A program made the position numbers and the translations under genes. The notes under the pieces are model-generated. The model saw only the letters and a list, made by a program, of their open reading frames with translations. It was not told the origin of the DNA and did not search any database. From SXIZ01 sp040079795 (GTDB lineage: Bacteria > Pseudomonadota > Gammaproteobacteria > Methylococcales > Methylomonadaceae), in assembly GCA_040079795.1 (NCBI GenBank), contig JBEBJQ010000006.1, positions 1-64,000 of the forward strand: a stretch of DNA of 64,000 nt, read 5' to 3'. Positions 35,161 through 44,815 of this stretch are shown here, one piece after another. Positions within the stretch are counted from its first letter, which is position 1. Each line of letters starts with the position of its first letter.

Positions 35161-36227
35161 ACGTTATTAATTGGTATATTGTTAAAGAAGTTTTAAAAGG
35201 TTCTTTCGCCGCACTTGCGGTGTTGTTGACCTTATTTATGCTGTTTACGTTTAGTGATGAATTAAAGGACATCGGTAAGGGCGAATATCAGCTGCGGGAG
35301 ATTTTTTTATTTCTGCTGCTGACCTCGCCTACTGTGATGTATGAATTAATGCCGACTTCAGCTTTATTGGGCAGTTTGTTTGTACTGGGGGCAATGGCGA
35401 ATAACCGTGAGCTGGTAGCGATGCAGGCAGCCGGGTTATCAGTATTTGGCATTATTAAAGCGGTTATGCTCGCCGGCTTGGTTTTGGCGGTTTTTGCGGT
35501 GGGTATTGGCGAATTTATTGCCCCTGAGGCGGAGCATGACGGGCAAATGATTCGTTCAACGGCACAGGAAAAGCAAGTGGTATTACAAACCCGCTATGGC
35601 CTGTGGTTGCGCGAAGGCAATATATTTATTAATGTCCGGCAGGTTGCGGCAGACGATAAGTTGGCGGATATCAGTGTGTTTGAATTAAACAAAGACTATC
35701 ATTTGGTGTCTATGCAGCATGCTGACCAAGCGGCCTTCGTGGACACTGGACGCTGGAAACTTAGCCAGGTTAAGCGTACCGATATTACCGGTGAGCGCAT
35801 TGTTGCAGCGGAATTGCCTCAGGGGGATTGGCAGTCCGGCATTGATCCCGCGCTCTTAAATATGGTGGTCGTGTCAGCGGATAATTTGTCGTTATATGAC
35901 TTGGCAATGTACATTGATTTTTTGAAAAAAAATAATCAAAAATCACAATTGTTCGAGTTAGCGTTTTGGGGCAGGGTGGTTAATCCGCTGGTTATTTTTG
36001 TGATGTTATTGGTATCGGCACCGTTCGTGATCGGTATTAAACGCGGCGTGAGTGTGGGCGCGCGCATTATGATTGGGGTTTTGATCGGCATGGGTTTTAA
36101 TGTATTTGACAAAATTTCCGGACATTTAGGGCTGGTGTATGATTTGAACCCCGCTTTAATGGCGGTGTTGCCAAGTGCCTTGGTGCTGAGTGTGGCGGTG
36201 TTTGCTATTACACGGTTGCGCGTATAA
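35157..36227 (+). CDS. lptG: LPS export permease LptG
   Basis: 356 residues, partner of LptF. Six membrane helices flank the periplasmic domain, with the coupling-helix signature NRELVAMQAAGLSVFGI and the conserved LPTSALLGSL. The GTG start overlaps the lptF stop (GTGA). It transports LPS with LptB, which is not in this window. The gene ends one base before the stop of the convergent RDD gene. Confidence 0.95.
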   Translation: MNVINWYIVKEVLKGSFAALAVLLTLFMLFTFSDELKDIGKGEYQLREIFLFLLLTSPTVMYELMPTSALLGSLFVLGAMANNRELVAMQAAGLSVFGIIKAVMLAGLVLAVFAVGIGEFIAPEAEHDGQMIRSTAQEKQVVLQTRYGLWLREGNIFINVRQVAADDKLADISVFELNKDYHLVSMQHADQAAFVDTGRWKLSQVKRTDITGERIVAAELPQGDWQSGIDPALLNMVVVSADNLSLYDLAMYIDFLKKNNQKSQLFELAFWGRVVNPLVIFVMLLVSAPFVIGIKRGVSVGARIMIGVLIGMGFNVFDKISGHLGLVYDLNPALMAVLPSALVLSVAVFAITRLRV

Positions 36228-36228
36228 T

Positions 36229-36687
36229 TTAAGTGCGCGGAGGATCGCTAAAGAACACGCTGCTGCCAGACCAGCGCTCATAAAGGGCAAGGTAGCGCTT
36301 ATTTACAAGTAACCAGATAAGATCCAGGCCTAAGGTGAGCAAAATACTTAAAAAGCGCATTGCGGCTTGTCGCCAGGTAAGAGGATGTTGCTCAAGCGTA
36401 AGAACTTTAATTTTCCACGCCCTGGAGCCCGGTGTTTGACCGCCGTGAGTCCAAAACCAGCCGAAGAAGATAAAGCTAACACTGACTAAATAGAGCGGAT
36501 AAAAAGTTTGGGAGGGGTTAAACGCCTGTCCGGCGTTTAAGGGTAAGATTATTGCCGTGGCAACGAAAAAAATCCCGAGTAACAATAAGCTATCGTAAAA
36601 AACCGCCGCTAAGCGCCGCAGCAAACCAGGCCGTGCCGATAGGGCTGAGACTGGTTTAATGGGCTGTTTTGATTGCTTGGTACGCAA
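36229..36687 (-). CDS. RDD family membrane protein
   Basis: 152 residues with three hydrophobic segments and the conserved RRLAAVFYDSLLLLGIFF and QTPGSRAWKIKVL that define RDD proteins. Function is unknown in this subgroup; some relatives affect ion exchange. In many gammaproteobacteria it is convergent with lptFG, as here. The start is TTG 36687, immediately after the TAA of the small gene upstream (36688-36690), so translation may be coupled. No ATG lies near the N-terminus. Confidence 0.9.
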   Translation of the reverse strand: MRTKQSKQPIKPVSALSARPGLLRRLAAVFYDSLLLLGIFFVATAIILPLNAGQAFNPSQTFYPLYLVSVSFIFFGWFWTHGGQTPGSRAWKIKVLTLEQHPLTWRQAAMRFLSILLTLGLDLIWLLVNKRYLALYERWSGSSVFFSDPPRT

Positions 36688-36867
36688 TTAATTTTTAAAT
36701 AATTCCAATTTTTGACCAAAATACATACACATTGCCACTAATGATCCAAGCATGAGGATGCTAAATAATATGGGTGGGCGATGAAACAGCAAGATGAAAA
36801 AATCGGTTACAAATAAGCTGGTTAAAATTGGACGATCTATTAGACCCGCGATAATTTTTTTAAACAT
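36688..36867 (-). CDS. 59-residue membrane peptide upstream of the RDD gene
   Basis: ATG 36867 to TAA 36688. Sequence starts MFKKIIAGLIDRPILTSLF, has a hydrophobic segment around PPILFSILMLGSLVAMCMYFG and ends QKLELFKN. A G-rich GGGGGG precedes the ATG by about three bases. It abuts the RDD gene with no spacer. Two hydrophobic stretches fit a small membrane protein. I recognise no family. Support is the start context, the clean junction and the composition, so confidence is moderate. Confidence 0.5.
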   Translation of the reverse strand: MFKKIIAGLIDRPILTSLFVTDFFILLFHRPPILFSILMLGSLVAMCMYFGQKLELFKN

Positions 36868-37083
36868 GAACCCCCCATGACTATTAGTCGTTTAATTTTA
36901 TAATGAAAGAAAGCCTGTTTTGCAGCTTTCTTAAGTAATAGCGGACTTTTACTTAACATTTTATGGCTTTTAATTCTACTATACTCGACCATAAAATGTA
37001 ATAATCAAGCTGAAATATAAGCCAAGTTTCAGCGTGTGATATGATATTCGCAGAAAAATAAACACAATTTAGGACGTTTTGTC

Positions 37084-38475
37084 ATTTTAAACTTTTTCAA
37101 AAAAATCATTGGATCTGCGGGTGCTCAAGTGCCGACGGTTGAAGCCCCCGTTAATATTGCCAAGATCTATTCACGGTCTGAACATCCTGTCTCGCGTGCG
37201 CAAATTAGTGAGCATGCCTTGAAAGTACTCTATCAGCTTAAAAAATCAGGCTATGCTTCTTATTTAGTTGGTGGCTGCGTCAGAGATTTATTGCTGGGGC
37301 GTGAACCAAAAGATTTTGATGTGGTTACCGATGCAACACCTGAGCAAATCAGAAAAGTATTCCGTAATTGCCGTTTAATTGGCCGTCGTTTTCGGCTGGC
37401 ACATATTTATTTTGGGTCTGAATACATTGAGGTAGCGACTTTTCGAGGTCGTGCAGATGCTGAGAATGACGATCAAAAATTTCACGAAAGCGGGCAGTTA
37501 CTCCGGGATAATATCTACGGCACAATTGAGGAAGACGTTTGGCGGCGCGATTTTACGGTTAATTCGCTGTATTACAATATTCGGGATTTTTCGGTTGTTG
37601 ATTACACCAGTGGCATGGAGGATCACCGTGCCGGGGTCATTAAACTGATTGGCGATCCGGTGACCCGTTACCGTGAAGATCCGGTGCGCATGTTACGGGC
37701 GGTGCGCTTTGCCGTTAAATTAGGTTTCGCCTTAGACGCTGAATGTCAGCAACCATTGCCTGAGCTAGCCAGTTTATTAAATGCTATTCCGTCGGCGCGC
37801 TTATATGAGGAGTTTCTAAAGTTATTTTTATCCGGGTATGGTTTGCAAACTTTTGAAATGCTCAGGCAATATGGGTTGTTTGGCGCGTTATTTCCGGGTG
37901 TAGAGCGTAATTTAAACCAGGAGCGGCAGGGGTTCCCCAAGCTCTTTATCGCCAAAGCCTTTGAAAATTCGGATAAACGCGTTGCTGATGGGCTGCCGGT
38001 AACGCCGTATTTTTTATTGGCAGCGTTATTGTGGGATTCGGTACAAGGTTTGGCAAAACAGAAAATTGCGCAGGGCATACCGGATGTGCCAGCACAGCAG
38101 ATGGCAGCCAGTGAAATCATTAGTGAACAAGTGCAACGCATTGCGTTCCCTAAATATATGGGCATTGCGATGCGCGATGTGTGGTATCTGCAATCGCGGT
38201 TCCATCAGCAAAGTGGTACTCGGCCGTTTAAACTCATTACCCATCCGCGTTTTAGGGCAGCCTATGATTTTCTGTTATTAAGGGCAGAAACCGGTGATGT
38301 TGAGCAGCGGGTGGCAGATTGGTGGACAGCCTTCCAAGCCGCAGAAGGTTTGGATCAGGCCGCAATGACAATGCCTTCCGGGGTTAAGCAAGGTGCGCAC
38401 AAAAAACGCCGTCGGCCTAAAAGTTATGGGCACAAAAAATCGGCCAATGCAGCGCCCGTCGATAAAAATGTCTAG
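37084..38475 (+). CDS. pcnB: Poly(A) polymerase I (PcnB), probable AUU start
   Basis: Adds 3' poly(A) tails that speed RNA decay. 463 residues if begun at ATT 37084, 448 from GTG 37129. The nucleotidyltransferase head has LVGGCVRDLLLGREPKDFDVVTDATPEQ (in pieces) with the two catalytic aspartates, and RRDFTVNSLYYN follows. The basic tail KKRRRPKSYGHKKS is typical. I prefer ATT because AGGA (37071-37074) stands nine bases before it, and the extra LNFFKKIIGSAGAQ resembles the E. coli N-terminus, whose gene is known to begin with AUU. GTG 37129 has no good ribosome site. It is first of a run with folK, panB and panC. Confidence 0.93.
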   Translation: MLNFFKKIIGSAGAQVPTVEAPVNIAKIYSRSEHPVSRAQISEHALKVLYQLKKSGYASYLVGGCVRDLLLGREPKDFDVVTDATPEQIRKVFRNCRLIGRRFRLAHIYFGSEYIEVATFRGRADAENDDQKFHESGQLLRDNIYGTIEEDVWRRDFTVNSLYYNIRDFSVVDYTSGMEDHRAGVIKLIGDPVTRYREDPVRMLRAVRFAVKLGFALDAECQQPLPELASLLNAIPSARLYEEFLKLFLSGYGLQTFEMLRQYGLFGALFPGVERNLNQERQGFPKLFIAKAFENSDKRVADGLPVTPYFLLAALLWDSVQGLAKQKIAQGIPDVPAQQMAASEIISEQVQRIAFPKYMGIAMRDVWYLQSRFHQQSGTRPFKLITHPRFRAAYDFLLLRAETGDVEQRVADWWTAFQAAEGLDQAAMTMPSGVKQGAHKKRRRPKSYGHKKSANAAPVDKNV

Positions 38476-38983
38476 CCCTTCGCCCACGCCTGTGCAAGCC
38501 TTAACTGCTTACATAGGCTTAGGCAGTAATTTGCAACAACCGGCGTTGCAGCTCAAGCTGGCCCGCGCAGTAATTGCTGGATTGCCGGGTGTGCTAGAAA
38601 TCGCTTTTTCCAGTCTTTATGAAAGTCCGCCGATGGGACCGCAAGATCAGCCGCATTACTTTAACGCCGTAATGGCTATCAACACCACCCTTGAGCCGTT
38701 AGGGTTATTAGCGCAACTGCAACAGATTGAAACTGCGCAAGGACGTATTCGACAGGAACAGCGTTGGGTCGCCAGAACTTTGGATTTAGATTTGCTGTTG
38801 TACGGTGAGCAGCAAATATGCTTGCCGGAATTACAAGTGCCCCATATAGGCATTGGCGAGCGTGCCTTCGTGTTGTATCCCTTGCAGGAGATCGCACCGG
38901 ATCTCATTATTCCGGGCCTTGGTGCCATAGCGGATGTGATAAAACAGTGTCCTTTAAATGGACTGGAGAAAATATCTGCGTGA
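38468..38983 (+). CDS. folK: Hydroxymethyldihydropterin pyrophosphokinase FolK
   Basis: Transfers pyrophosphate from ATP to 6-hydroxymethyl-7,8-dihydropterin in folate synthesis. About 171 residues from ATG 38468, which overlaps the pcnB end by eight bases. Motifs: YIGLGSNLQQP at the N-terminus, SSLYESPPMGPQDQPHYFNAV, and the catalytic RTLDLDLLLYG with its metal aspartates. HIGIGERAFVLYPL closes the fold. Its stop overlaps the panB GTG start. Confidence 0.95.
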   Translation: MSSPSPTPVQALTAYIGLGSNLQQPALQLKLARAVIAGLPGVLEIAFSSLYESPPMGPQDQPHYFNAVMAINTTLEPLGLLAQLQQIETAQGRIRQEQRWVARTLDLDLLLYGEQQICLPELQVPHIGIGERAFVLYPLQEIAPDLIIPGLGAIADVIKQCPLNGLEKISA

Positions 38984-39783
38984 CTGAGCCACTCACTTTA
39001 CTGACCTTGCAAGGGTTGCATGCGATGAAGCAAGCTGGTGAGAAAATTACCTGCTTGACCGCTTACGACGCCAGTTTTAGTGCCCTACTGGATGCCATTG
39101 GCATTGATATACTTTTGGTGGGCGACTCTGCGGGCATGGTTATTCAAGGGCAAGCTGCTACGCTGTCAGTGACACTGGATGACATGGTTTATCACACCCG
39201 TTGCGTGACGCGTACCCGCAAACGTGCGTTTGTCATTGCTGATTTACCCTTTATGACCTACAGTGCCCCGCAAATCGCCGCAGAAAATGCTGCGCGGCTT
39301 ATGCGTGAAGCCGGTGCGCAAATGGTTAAATTTGAAGGGGCTCATGTTGAGGCTGTCCGTTTTTTAATTGCGCAAGGCATTCCGGTTTGTGGGCATTTAG
39401 GCTTGTTACCGCAATCTATCTATGTGGCTGGCGGCTATAAAGTGCGTGGCAGAACCGATGTGGATGCCGAGTTAATTATTCAGCAAGCATTGGATTTGCA
39501 GAGTGCCGGGATTGGTTTGCTGGTATTGGAGTGTGTTTCGGCGGCTTTAGCCAAACACATTAGCCAACAATTGCATATTCCTGTGATTGGTATTGGTGCT
39601 GGGGTTGATTGTGACGGACAGGTGCTGGTATTGTACGATATGTTAAACGTTACCTTGGGCAGGCATCCCCGGTTTGTTAAAAATTTTATGCACGGTGCTG
39701 AAAGCATTGAGGCTGCTATTCGGGCTTATAAGGTTGCCGTAAAAAACGCCGATTTCCCTGGCTTGGAACATAGCTATTCATGA
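38980..39783 (+). CDS. panB: Ketopantoate hydroxymethyltransferase PanB
   Basis: Makes ketopantoate from ketoisovalerate and methylenetetrahydrofolate, the first step towards pantothenate. 267 residues from GTG 38980; the frame is open upstream into folK but the GTG overlaps the folK stop and gives the usual length. Motifs: CLTAYDASFSALLD, VGDSAGMVIQGQ, the metal site DLPFMTY, and GAHVEAVRFLIAQGIPVCGHLGL in pieces. It overlaps panC by four bases. Confidence 0.95.
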   Translation: MTEPLTLLTLQGLHAMKQAGEKITCLTAYDASFSALLDAIGIDILLVGDSAGMVIQGQAATLSVTLDDMVYHTRCVTRTRKRAFVIADLPFMTYSAPQIAAENAARLMREAGAQMVKFEGAHVEAVRFLIAQGIPVCGHLGLLPQSIYVAGGYKVRGRTDVDAELIIQQALDLQSAGIGLLVLECVSAALAKHISQQLHIPVIGIGAGVDCDGQVLVLYDMLNVTLGRHPRFVKNFMHGAESIEAAIRAYKVAVKNADFPGLEHSYS

Positions 39784-40628
39784 TGCTGGTTATTGAAACC
39801 ATCGCTGAGTTACAGCAAGCTTTAAGGCGCTGGCGCGAAACGGGGGACAGCATTGCTTTTGTGCCGACTATGGGTAATTTGCACTCCGGGCATATCAGCC
39901 TGGTAAACGCTGCGCACATGCAAGCGGAACGAGTTGTGGTGAGTATTTTTGTCAACCCTACCCAATTTGGCCCAGGCGAAGATTATGCAACTTATCCGCG
40001 CACCCTGGAAGCCGATACCGGGCTGTTGCGTCAAAACTCTGTAGATTTATTGTTTTTGCCCACTAAAGAACTTATGTATCCAGAGGGGGCCAGTACCCAG
40101 ATTACTGTTAGTGGTTTATCCGAGCAATATTGCGGCGCTTCCCGCCCCGGCCATTTCAGCGGTGTCGCGACGGTGGTTGCGAAATTATTTAATCTTGTGC
40201 AACCTGATCTTGCGTTGTTTGGTGAAAAAGACTTCCAGCAATTAGCTGTCATCCGAAAAATGGTGGCAGATCTCAATATTCCCGTAATCTTGAAGGGCAT
40301 CCCAACCGCACGGGAAGCTGATGGACTTGCTTTAAGTTCACGCAATAGTTATTTAACCCCCGAACAACGCAAAATTGCCCCGTTGTTATATCAATCTTTA
40401 AAGGCAGCGCAAGGCTGCTTAATAGCTGGTGCTACCGATTATCTTGCGCTTGAAGAGGAATATCGTCAAAAGCTTAAACAGGCAGGCTTTGAGCCGGATT
40501 ATTTTGCTATTTGCCGTGCGGAAGATTTGCGCCCTGCACAGCCCCAAGATACTGATTTGGTGATTTTAGCGGCTGCCAGGTTGGGTAAACCGCGTTTGAT
40601 CGATAATATCCGGGTAAATTTGACGTAA
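39780..40628 (+). CDS. panC: Pantothenate synthetase PanC
   Basis: Ligates pantoate and beta-alanine with ATP to pantothenate. 282 residues. The HxGH signature in VPTMGNLHSGHISLV, FVNPTQFGPGEDYATYPR, GEKDFQQLAVI and SSRNSYLTPEQR are conserved nucleotide- and pantoate-binding segments. It overlaps panB (ATGATG at 39780). With panB it completes pantothenate synthesis except for ketopantoate reductase and aspartate decarboxylase, which are not in this window. Confidence 0.95.
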   Translation: MMLVIETIAELQQALRRWRETGDSIAFVPTMGNLHSGHISLVNAAHMQAERVVVSIFVNPTQFGPGEDYATYPRTLEADTGLLRQNSVDLLFLPTKELMYPEGASTQITVSGLSEQYCGASRPGHFSGVATVVAKLFNLVQPDLALFGEKDFQQLAVIRKMVADLNIPVILKGIPTAREADGLALSSRNSYLTPEQRKIAPLLYQSLKAAQGCLIAGATDYLALEEEYRQKLKQAGFEPDYFAICRAEDLRPAQPQDTDLVILAAARLGKPRLIDNIRVNLT

Positions 40629-40809
40629 GCAATTGTTAATGTTAGTTCGTAGTAACTCATATAAGTGTATCTTATTCAATATGAATGCTAAGTAATTAGA
40701 ACTGGGGTTTATTGAAGGCATTTTGATCTAATATCCTCCGAAAATTATCAACACATTAAATATGTTTTGTGTTGCGTATTATGGTCATTGATTTCGCCCA
40801 GGTGTGAAC

Positions 40810-43800
40810 ATGCACTTCAATCCAGTTGTAAGTCTTAAATTCTTCCTGTCTGTCCTGATTCCTTTACTGGCTGCACTGTTTCAATGGCTGCTCTGGTCAA
40901 AAATACCGCCGTTAACCTGGTTATTCCTTTATCCGGCCGTATTTATGACTGCCTGGATCAACGGTTTGGCTGGCGGCTTGATTGCTACCGTGCTCGCCGC
41001 CCTGCTTGGCCGGTATTTCTTTATCGAGCCGCAATTGTCTTGGGTCACCGAAGACTCCCGGCAGATTTATTCCCTGGGAATATTTATGAGTATGGGTGTA
41101 ATGTTTAGCCTGGTGTTTGAAGGGGTGGATCAACTATCAAAAAAATCGCAGCTGATAAAAACTTATGATAAAGAATTCTATTTACTGGCTGAAGCGATGC
41201 CGCAGGTTGTTTGGATTTCAGACGCCGAGGGTTTAATTACTTACATTAATAAGCAATGGGAACTGTTTACCGGAATCAAGCTGGAACAAAGTTACGGCAA
41301 TAACTGGAATAAACCGTTCCATCCAGACGACCGTCAACTTGCCTGGGAGGCATGGCAAGCTACGCTCAATAATAACGCCCCCATCAACTTTGAAGGTCGC
41401 GTAAGGCGTTATGACGGGGTTTACCGTTGGTGTTCGATTCTGGGTGAACCCGTATACGGCGAAAATCATAAAATAGTTAAATATTTTGGTACCTGTACTG
41501 ACATCGACGACTTTAAGCAGGCTGAAACGGAATTGCATAACGCCGAAGCCCGCTGGAAGTTTGCCTTGGAAGGCAGTAACCAGGGGGTCTGGGATTGGGA
41601 TATTGCAACAAACCAAGTGTTTTTTTCAAGTCGTTGGAAATCGCTGTTGGGGTATGCAGAGAATGAGATTACGAATGAATTTGAAGAATGGTCGAAGCGC
41701 GTGCATCCTGATGAATTAGAACCTGCAATGCTCAACGTACAAAAGCATATTCGTGGAGAAACGCCGTATTTTGTAAACGAGCACCGGATGCTAAATCGTA
41801 GCGGGGAATATCAATGGATTCTTGCCCGCGGCATGGTGGTTAAGCGTGATCAGACGGGACAAGCTTTGCGGATGATTGGTACGCATATTGACATCACTGA
41901 ACGCAAAAATATCGAACAGCAATTACACGAAAAAGAACAGTTCCTGACGGATTCGCAGGCAGCGGCGCACATCGGCAGTTATCGAGTGGATTTAGCTTCC
42001 GGGCAAATTCGCTGGAGCGAAGAAACCTATCGTTTATTTGGTTTATCCCCGGAAATAGATGTGCCGCCTACCCTAGAGCAGTTCCCGCAATTGCTTTATC
42101 CGGCGGATCGCCAGAAAAGGCAAGATTGGATTAGTTTACTTTTGGCCGGTAAGCCAGTTGATGCGCTGGAGTTTCGCACCTTGCCAATTAATGGCGAGAG
42201 CCGCTGGCTGTCTTCTGTAGCTAAAGTGGAAAGGGGGGATAGTGGCGAACCCTTGGGAATGATAGGCACACTTCAAAACATTACCGACCAGAAAGCCAAA
42301 GAAGAACAACGCAAAGAAAACGAAGCAGCCCTGAAAGAAGCGCAAAAACTGGCAAAAATAGGCTACTGGCAGTGGGATCTTGATGCCAATGTGCATATCT
42401 GGTCGGAAGAAATCTACGGTTTCTATGCTCGCGATCCGAGTTTGCCGCCCTTGGTTTATCCTGAGGTGCAGCAGTATTTCACCCCGGAGAGCTGGGTGAA
42501 TATCGTTGCTGCCGTCGAACAGGCGCAGCTTGACGGCCTGCCTTATGAATGCGATGCCGAACTTGTGCGTGCTGATGGAAGTCATGGCTGGATAGTTGCG
42601 CGCGGTCAAGCGGTATATGACGATGCGGGCATTGTTGTAAAGCTGCATGGCACCCTGCAAGATATTACCTTGCGCAAACAAGCTGAAGAGCAACTGCGCA
42701 AATTTGCCCAAGCGATTGAACAAATATCTGAAAGCATTGTGATTACCAATCTAAAAGCCGAGATTGAGTACGTTAATGAAGCATTTATAATAAATACCGG
42801 TTACCTCCGGGAAGAATTAATCGGGCAGAACCTGCGTATTCTGCAGTCTGGAAAAACCCCACGGGAAAGTTTTGAGGCGCTTTGGACTGCCTTAAGCCAA
42901 GGGAAAACCTGGAAAGGGGAGTTTTATAATCGCCGCAAAGAAGGCAGTGAATATATTGACTTTGCCGTTATTACCCCTTTGCATCAAGCAGATGGCCGGG
43001 TTACCCATTATGTGGGTGTGCAGGAAGATGTGACTGAGAAAAAACGGCTGGATGTAGAGCTCGACCAGTACCGCCATCATTTGGAAGAGTTGGTCTGGAG
43101 CCGCACTGCACAGCTTGAAACTGCAAAAACATTAGCGGATGTTGCCAATCAGTCTAAAAGCATGTTCCTTGCTAATATGAGCCATGAAATACGTACGCCA
43201 ATGAATGCCATCATAGGCTTCACTTACCTGTTGCGCCAGAGCGCCAGTGATCTCGAGCAAATTTCCAGACTGCATAAGATTGATGAGGCTGCCCATCACT
43301 TATTGTCTATCATTAATGACATTCTGGATTTGTCTAAAATTGAGGCTGGTCATCTGACATTGGAACAGAGCAATTTCGCCCTCGGCGATTTATTGGATTC
43401 TGTGCTCGCTTTAATATCCGATCAGGCAAGGGTCAAAGGTTTAAGGCTGGAGTTGGATACGGATCATGTACCGCTCTGGTTGCGTGGTGATCTTATGCGC
43501 TTACGGCAGGCGTTGCTTAACTATGCCAGCAATGCGGTAAAGTTTACCCATACAGGCTTTATTAAATTAAGCGCCCGGAACTTAGAAGAGAACGATGCCG
43601 GTTTGTTAATCCGCTTTGAAGTGCAGGATTCTGGAATCGGTATTCCCCAGGATAAATTACCGTTGTTGTTTGAAGTCTTTACCCAGGCGGATACTTCAAC
43701 TACCCGCCACTATGGCGGCACCGGATTGGGTTTGGCGATAACCCGGCGAGTGGCTAATTTAATGGGGGGTGAGGCAGGCGTTGAAAGTACATTGGGGCAG

Positions 43801-44748
43801 GGCAGTTGTTTCTGGTTTACGGCTAGAGTGCGGCGAGGGCTGGTTGAGCTACCTGTTAATTTAACTGAAAAATCAGTGGCTGACGAAATGAGTATGCGGC
43901 AGCAGTTCAGCGGGGCACGCGTGCTGTTAGTCGAAGATAATCTGATTAATCAGGAGGTGGCCTTGGTATTATTGCAAAGGATTGGCCTGATAGTGGATAC
44001 CGCAGAAAATGGTTACGCCGCAGTGGAAAAGGTTCGCATGCAAGATTACGATCTGGTACTTATGGATGTACAGATGCCTGAGCTGGATGGCTTAGATGCA
44101 ACCCGGGTTATTCGTACGCTGAGTAATAAAATGGATTTACCTATTTTGGCTATGACCGCCAATGCTTTTGAAGAGGACAAAAAAGCCTGTTTAGAAGCGG
44201 GTATGAATGATTTTGTAGCAAAACCTGTCATGCCGGAGGCACTCTCTGCCAGCTTGCTGTATTGGTTGCCGAAACAGAATTTGAGCACCGATGCAACGGC
44301 TAACCAGCATAAACCGCAGGGTACTGTGGCGAATAGGAAAGACGACCTGCAAACTGTTGAGCGTCTGGCTAGCGAGCTGGCTTGTCTGTCAGGGGTTAAG
44401 ATAACTGGCGCTATTGAGGCTATTAAACAGACGAATTCAACAAAATTCATTCATTTGCTACAGCTGTTTGCCACGACTCATGGTCAGGACATACAACATT
44501 TGCAGTTGCTTCTGGCTAAAGGCGATGTTAATGAGGCAAAGCAAATAACCCACTCACTTAAAGGGGTTGTAAGCACTTTGGGTTTGTATCGTTTAACTGA
44601 GCTGGTGAATAATTTGGATGCAGCCTTATCGGATAATGCAGCGCTAGCAGAATGTATCTTGTTAACCGAACGATGCGAACCTGAATTCACCGCCTTGGTA
44701 AACCATATTTTGCATCTGACTGGTGCGGTTGTGCTTGGGTCAGAGTAA
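40810..44748 (+). CDS. Multi-PAS hybrid sensor histidine kinase
   Basis: About 1312 residues. Residues 1-105 hold four membrane helices of the DUF4118 (KdpD-like) type. Five PAS/PAC modules follow (about 125-240, 246-370, 375-497, 510-625, 635-750). Then a HisKA domain with MSHEIRTPMN (His about 792), an HATPase domain (DSGIGIPQDKLPLLFEVF, GGTGLGLAITRR), a receiver with LMDVQMPELDG (Asp about 1086), and an HPt domain with ITHSLKGV (His about 1248). It is a full phosphorelay on one chain. The signal is unknown. ATG 40810 has AGGTG before it; GTG 40804 is possible. It converges with the response regulator. Confidence 0.93.
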   Translation: MHFNPVVSLKFFLSVLIPLLAALFQWLLWSKIPPLTWLFLYPAVFMTAWINGLAGGLIATVLAALLGRYFFIEPQLSWVTEDSRQIYSLGIFMSMGVMFSLVFEGVDQLSKKSQLIKTYDKEFYLLAEAMPQVVWISDAEGLITYINKQWELFTGIKLEQSYGNNWNKPFHPDDRQLAWEAWQATLNNNAPINFEGRVRRYDGVYRWCSILGEPVYGENHKIVKYFGTCTDIDDFKQAETELHNAEARWKFALEGSNQGVWDWDIATNQVFFSSRWKSLLGYAENEITNEFEEWSKRVHPDELEPAMLNVQKHIRGETPYFVNEHRMLNRSGEYQWILARGMVVKRDQTGQALRMIGTHIDITERKNIEQQLHEKEQFLTDSQAAAHIGSYRVDLASGQIRWSEETYRLFGLSPEIDVPPTLEQFPQLLYPADRQKRQDWISLLLAGKPVDALEFRTLPINGESRWLSSVAKVERGDSGEPLGMIGTLQNITDQKAKEEQRKENEAALKEAQKLAKIGYWQWDLDANVHIWSEEIYGFYARDPSLPPLVYPEVQQYFTPESWVNIVAAVEQAQLDGLPYECDAELVRADGSHGWIVARGQAVYDDAGIVVKLHGTLQDITLRKQAEEQLRKFAQAIEQISESIVITNLKAEIEYVNEAFIINTGYLREELIGQNLRILQSGKTPRESFEALWTALSQGKTWKGEFYNRRKEGSEYIDFAVITPLHQADGRVTHYVGVQEDVTEKKRLDVELDQYRHHLEELVWSRTAQLETAKTLADVANQSKSMFLANMSHEIRTPMNAIIGFTYLLRQSASDLEQISRLHKIDEAAHHLLSIINDILDLSKIEAGHLTLEQSNFALGDLLDSVLALISDQARVKGLRLELDTDHVPLWLRGDLMRLRQALLNYASNAVKFTHTGFIKLSARNLEENDAGLLIRFEVQDSGIGIPQDKLPLLFEVFTQADTSTTRHYGGTGLGLAITRRVANLMGGEAGVESTLGQGSCFWFTARVRRGLVELPVNLTEKSVADEMSMRQQFSGARVLLVEDNLINQEVALVLLQRIGLIVDTAENGYAAVEKVRMQDYDLVLMDVQMPELDGLDATRVIRTLSNKMDLPILAMTANAFEEDKKACLEAGMNDFVAKPVMPEALSASLLYWLPKQNLSTDATANQHKPQGTVANRKDDLQTVERLASELACLSGVKITGAIEAIKQTNSTKFIHLLQLFATTHGQDIQHLQLLLAKGDVNEAKQITHSLKGVVSTLGLYRLTELVNNLDAALSDNAALAECILLTERCEPEFTALVNHILHLTGAVVLGSE

Positions 44749-44815
44749 TGCTATTAATTTAGGAGGTCGATAAGTTCCCGGCATTAAGTTTAGTTTCTTA
44801 GTATAAAGACTTGGG

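Noticed and set aside
38818..38979. N-terminal extension of PanB into folK
   Set aside because: The frame is open, but the GTG at 38980 overlaps the folK stop and gives the normal PanB length.
42136..42723. 195-codon minus-strand frame inside the hybrid kinase
   Set aside because: Antisense of PAS-domain coding sequence, with no recognisable domain or start context.
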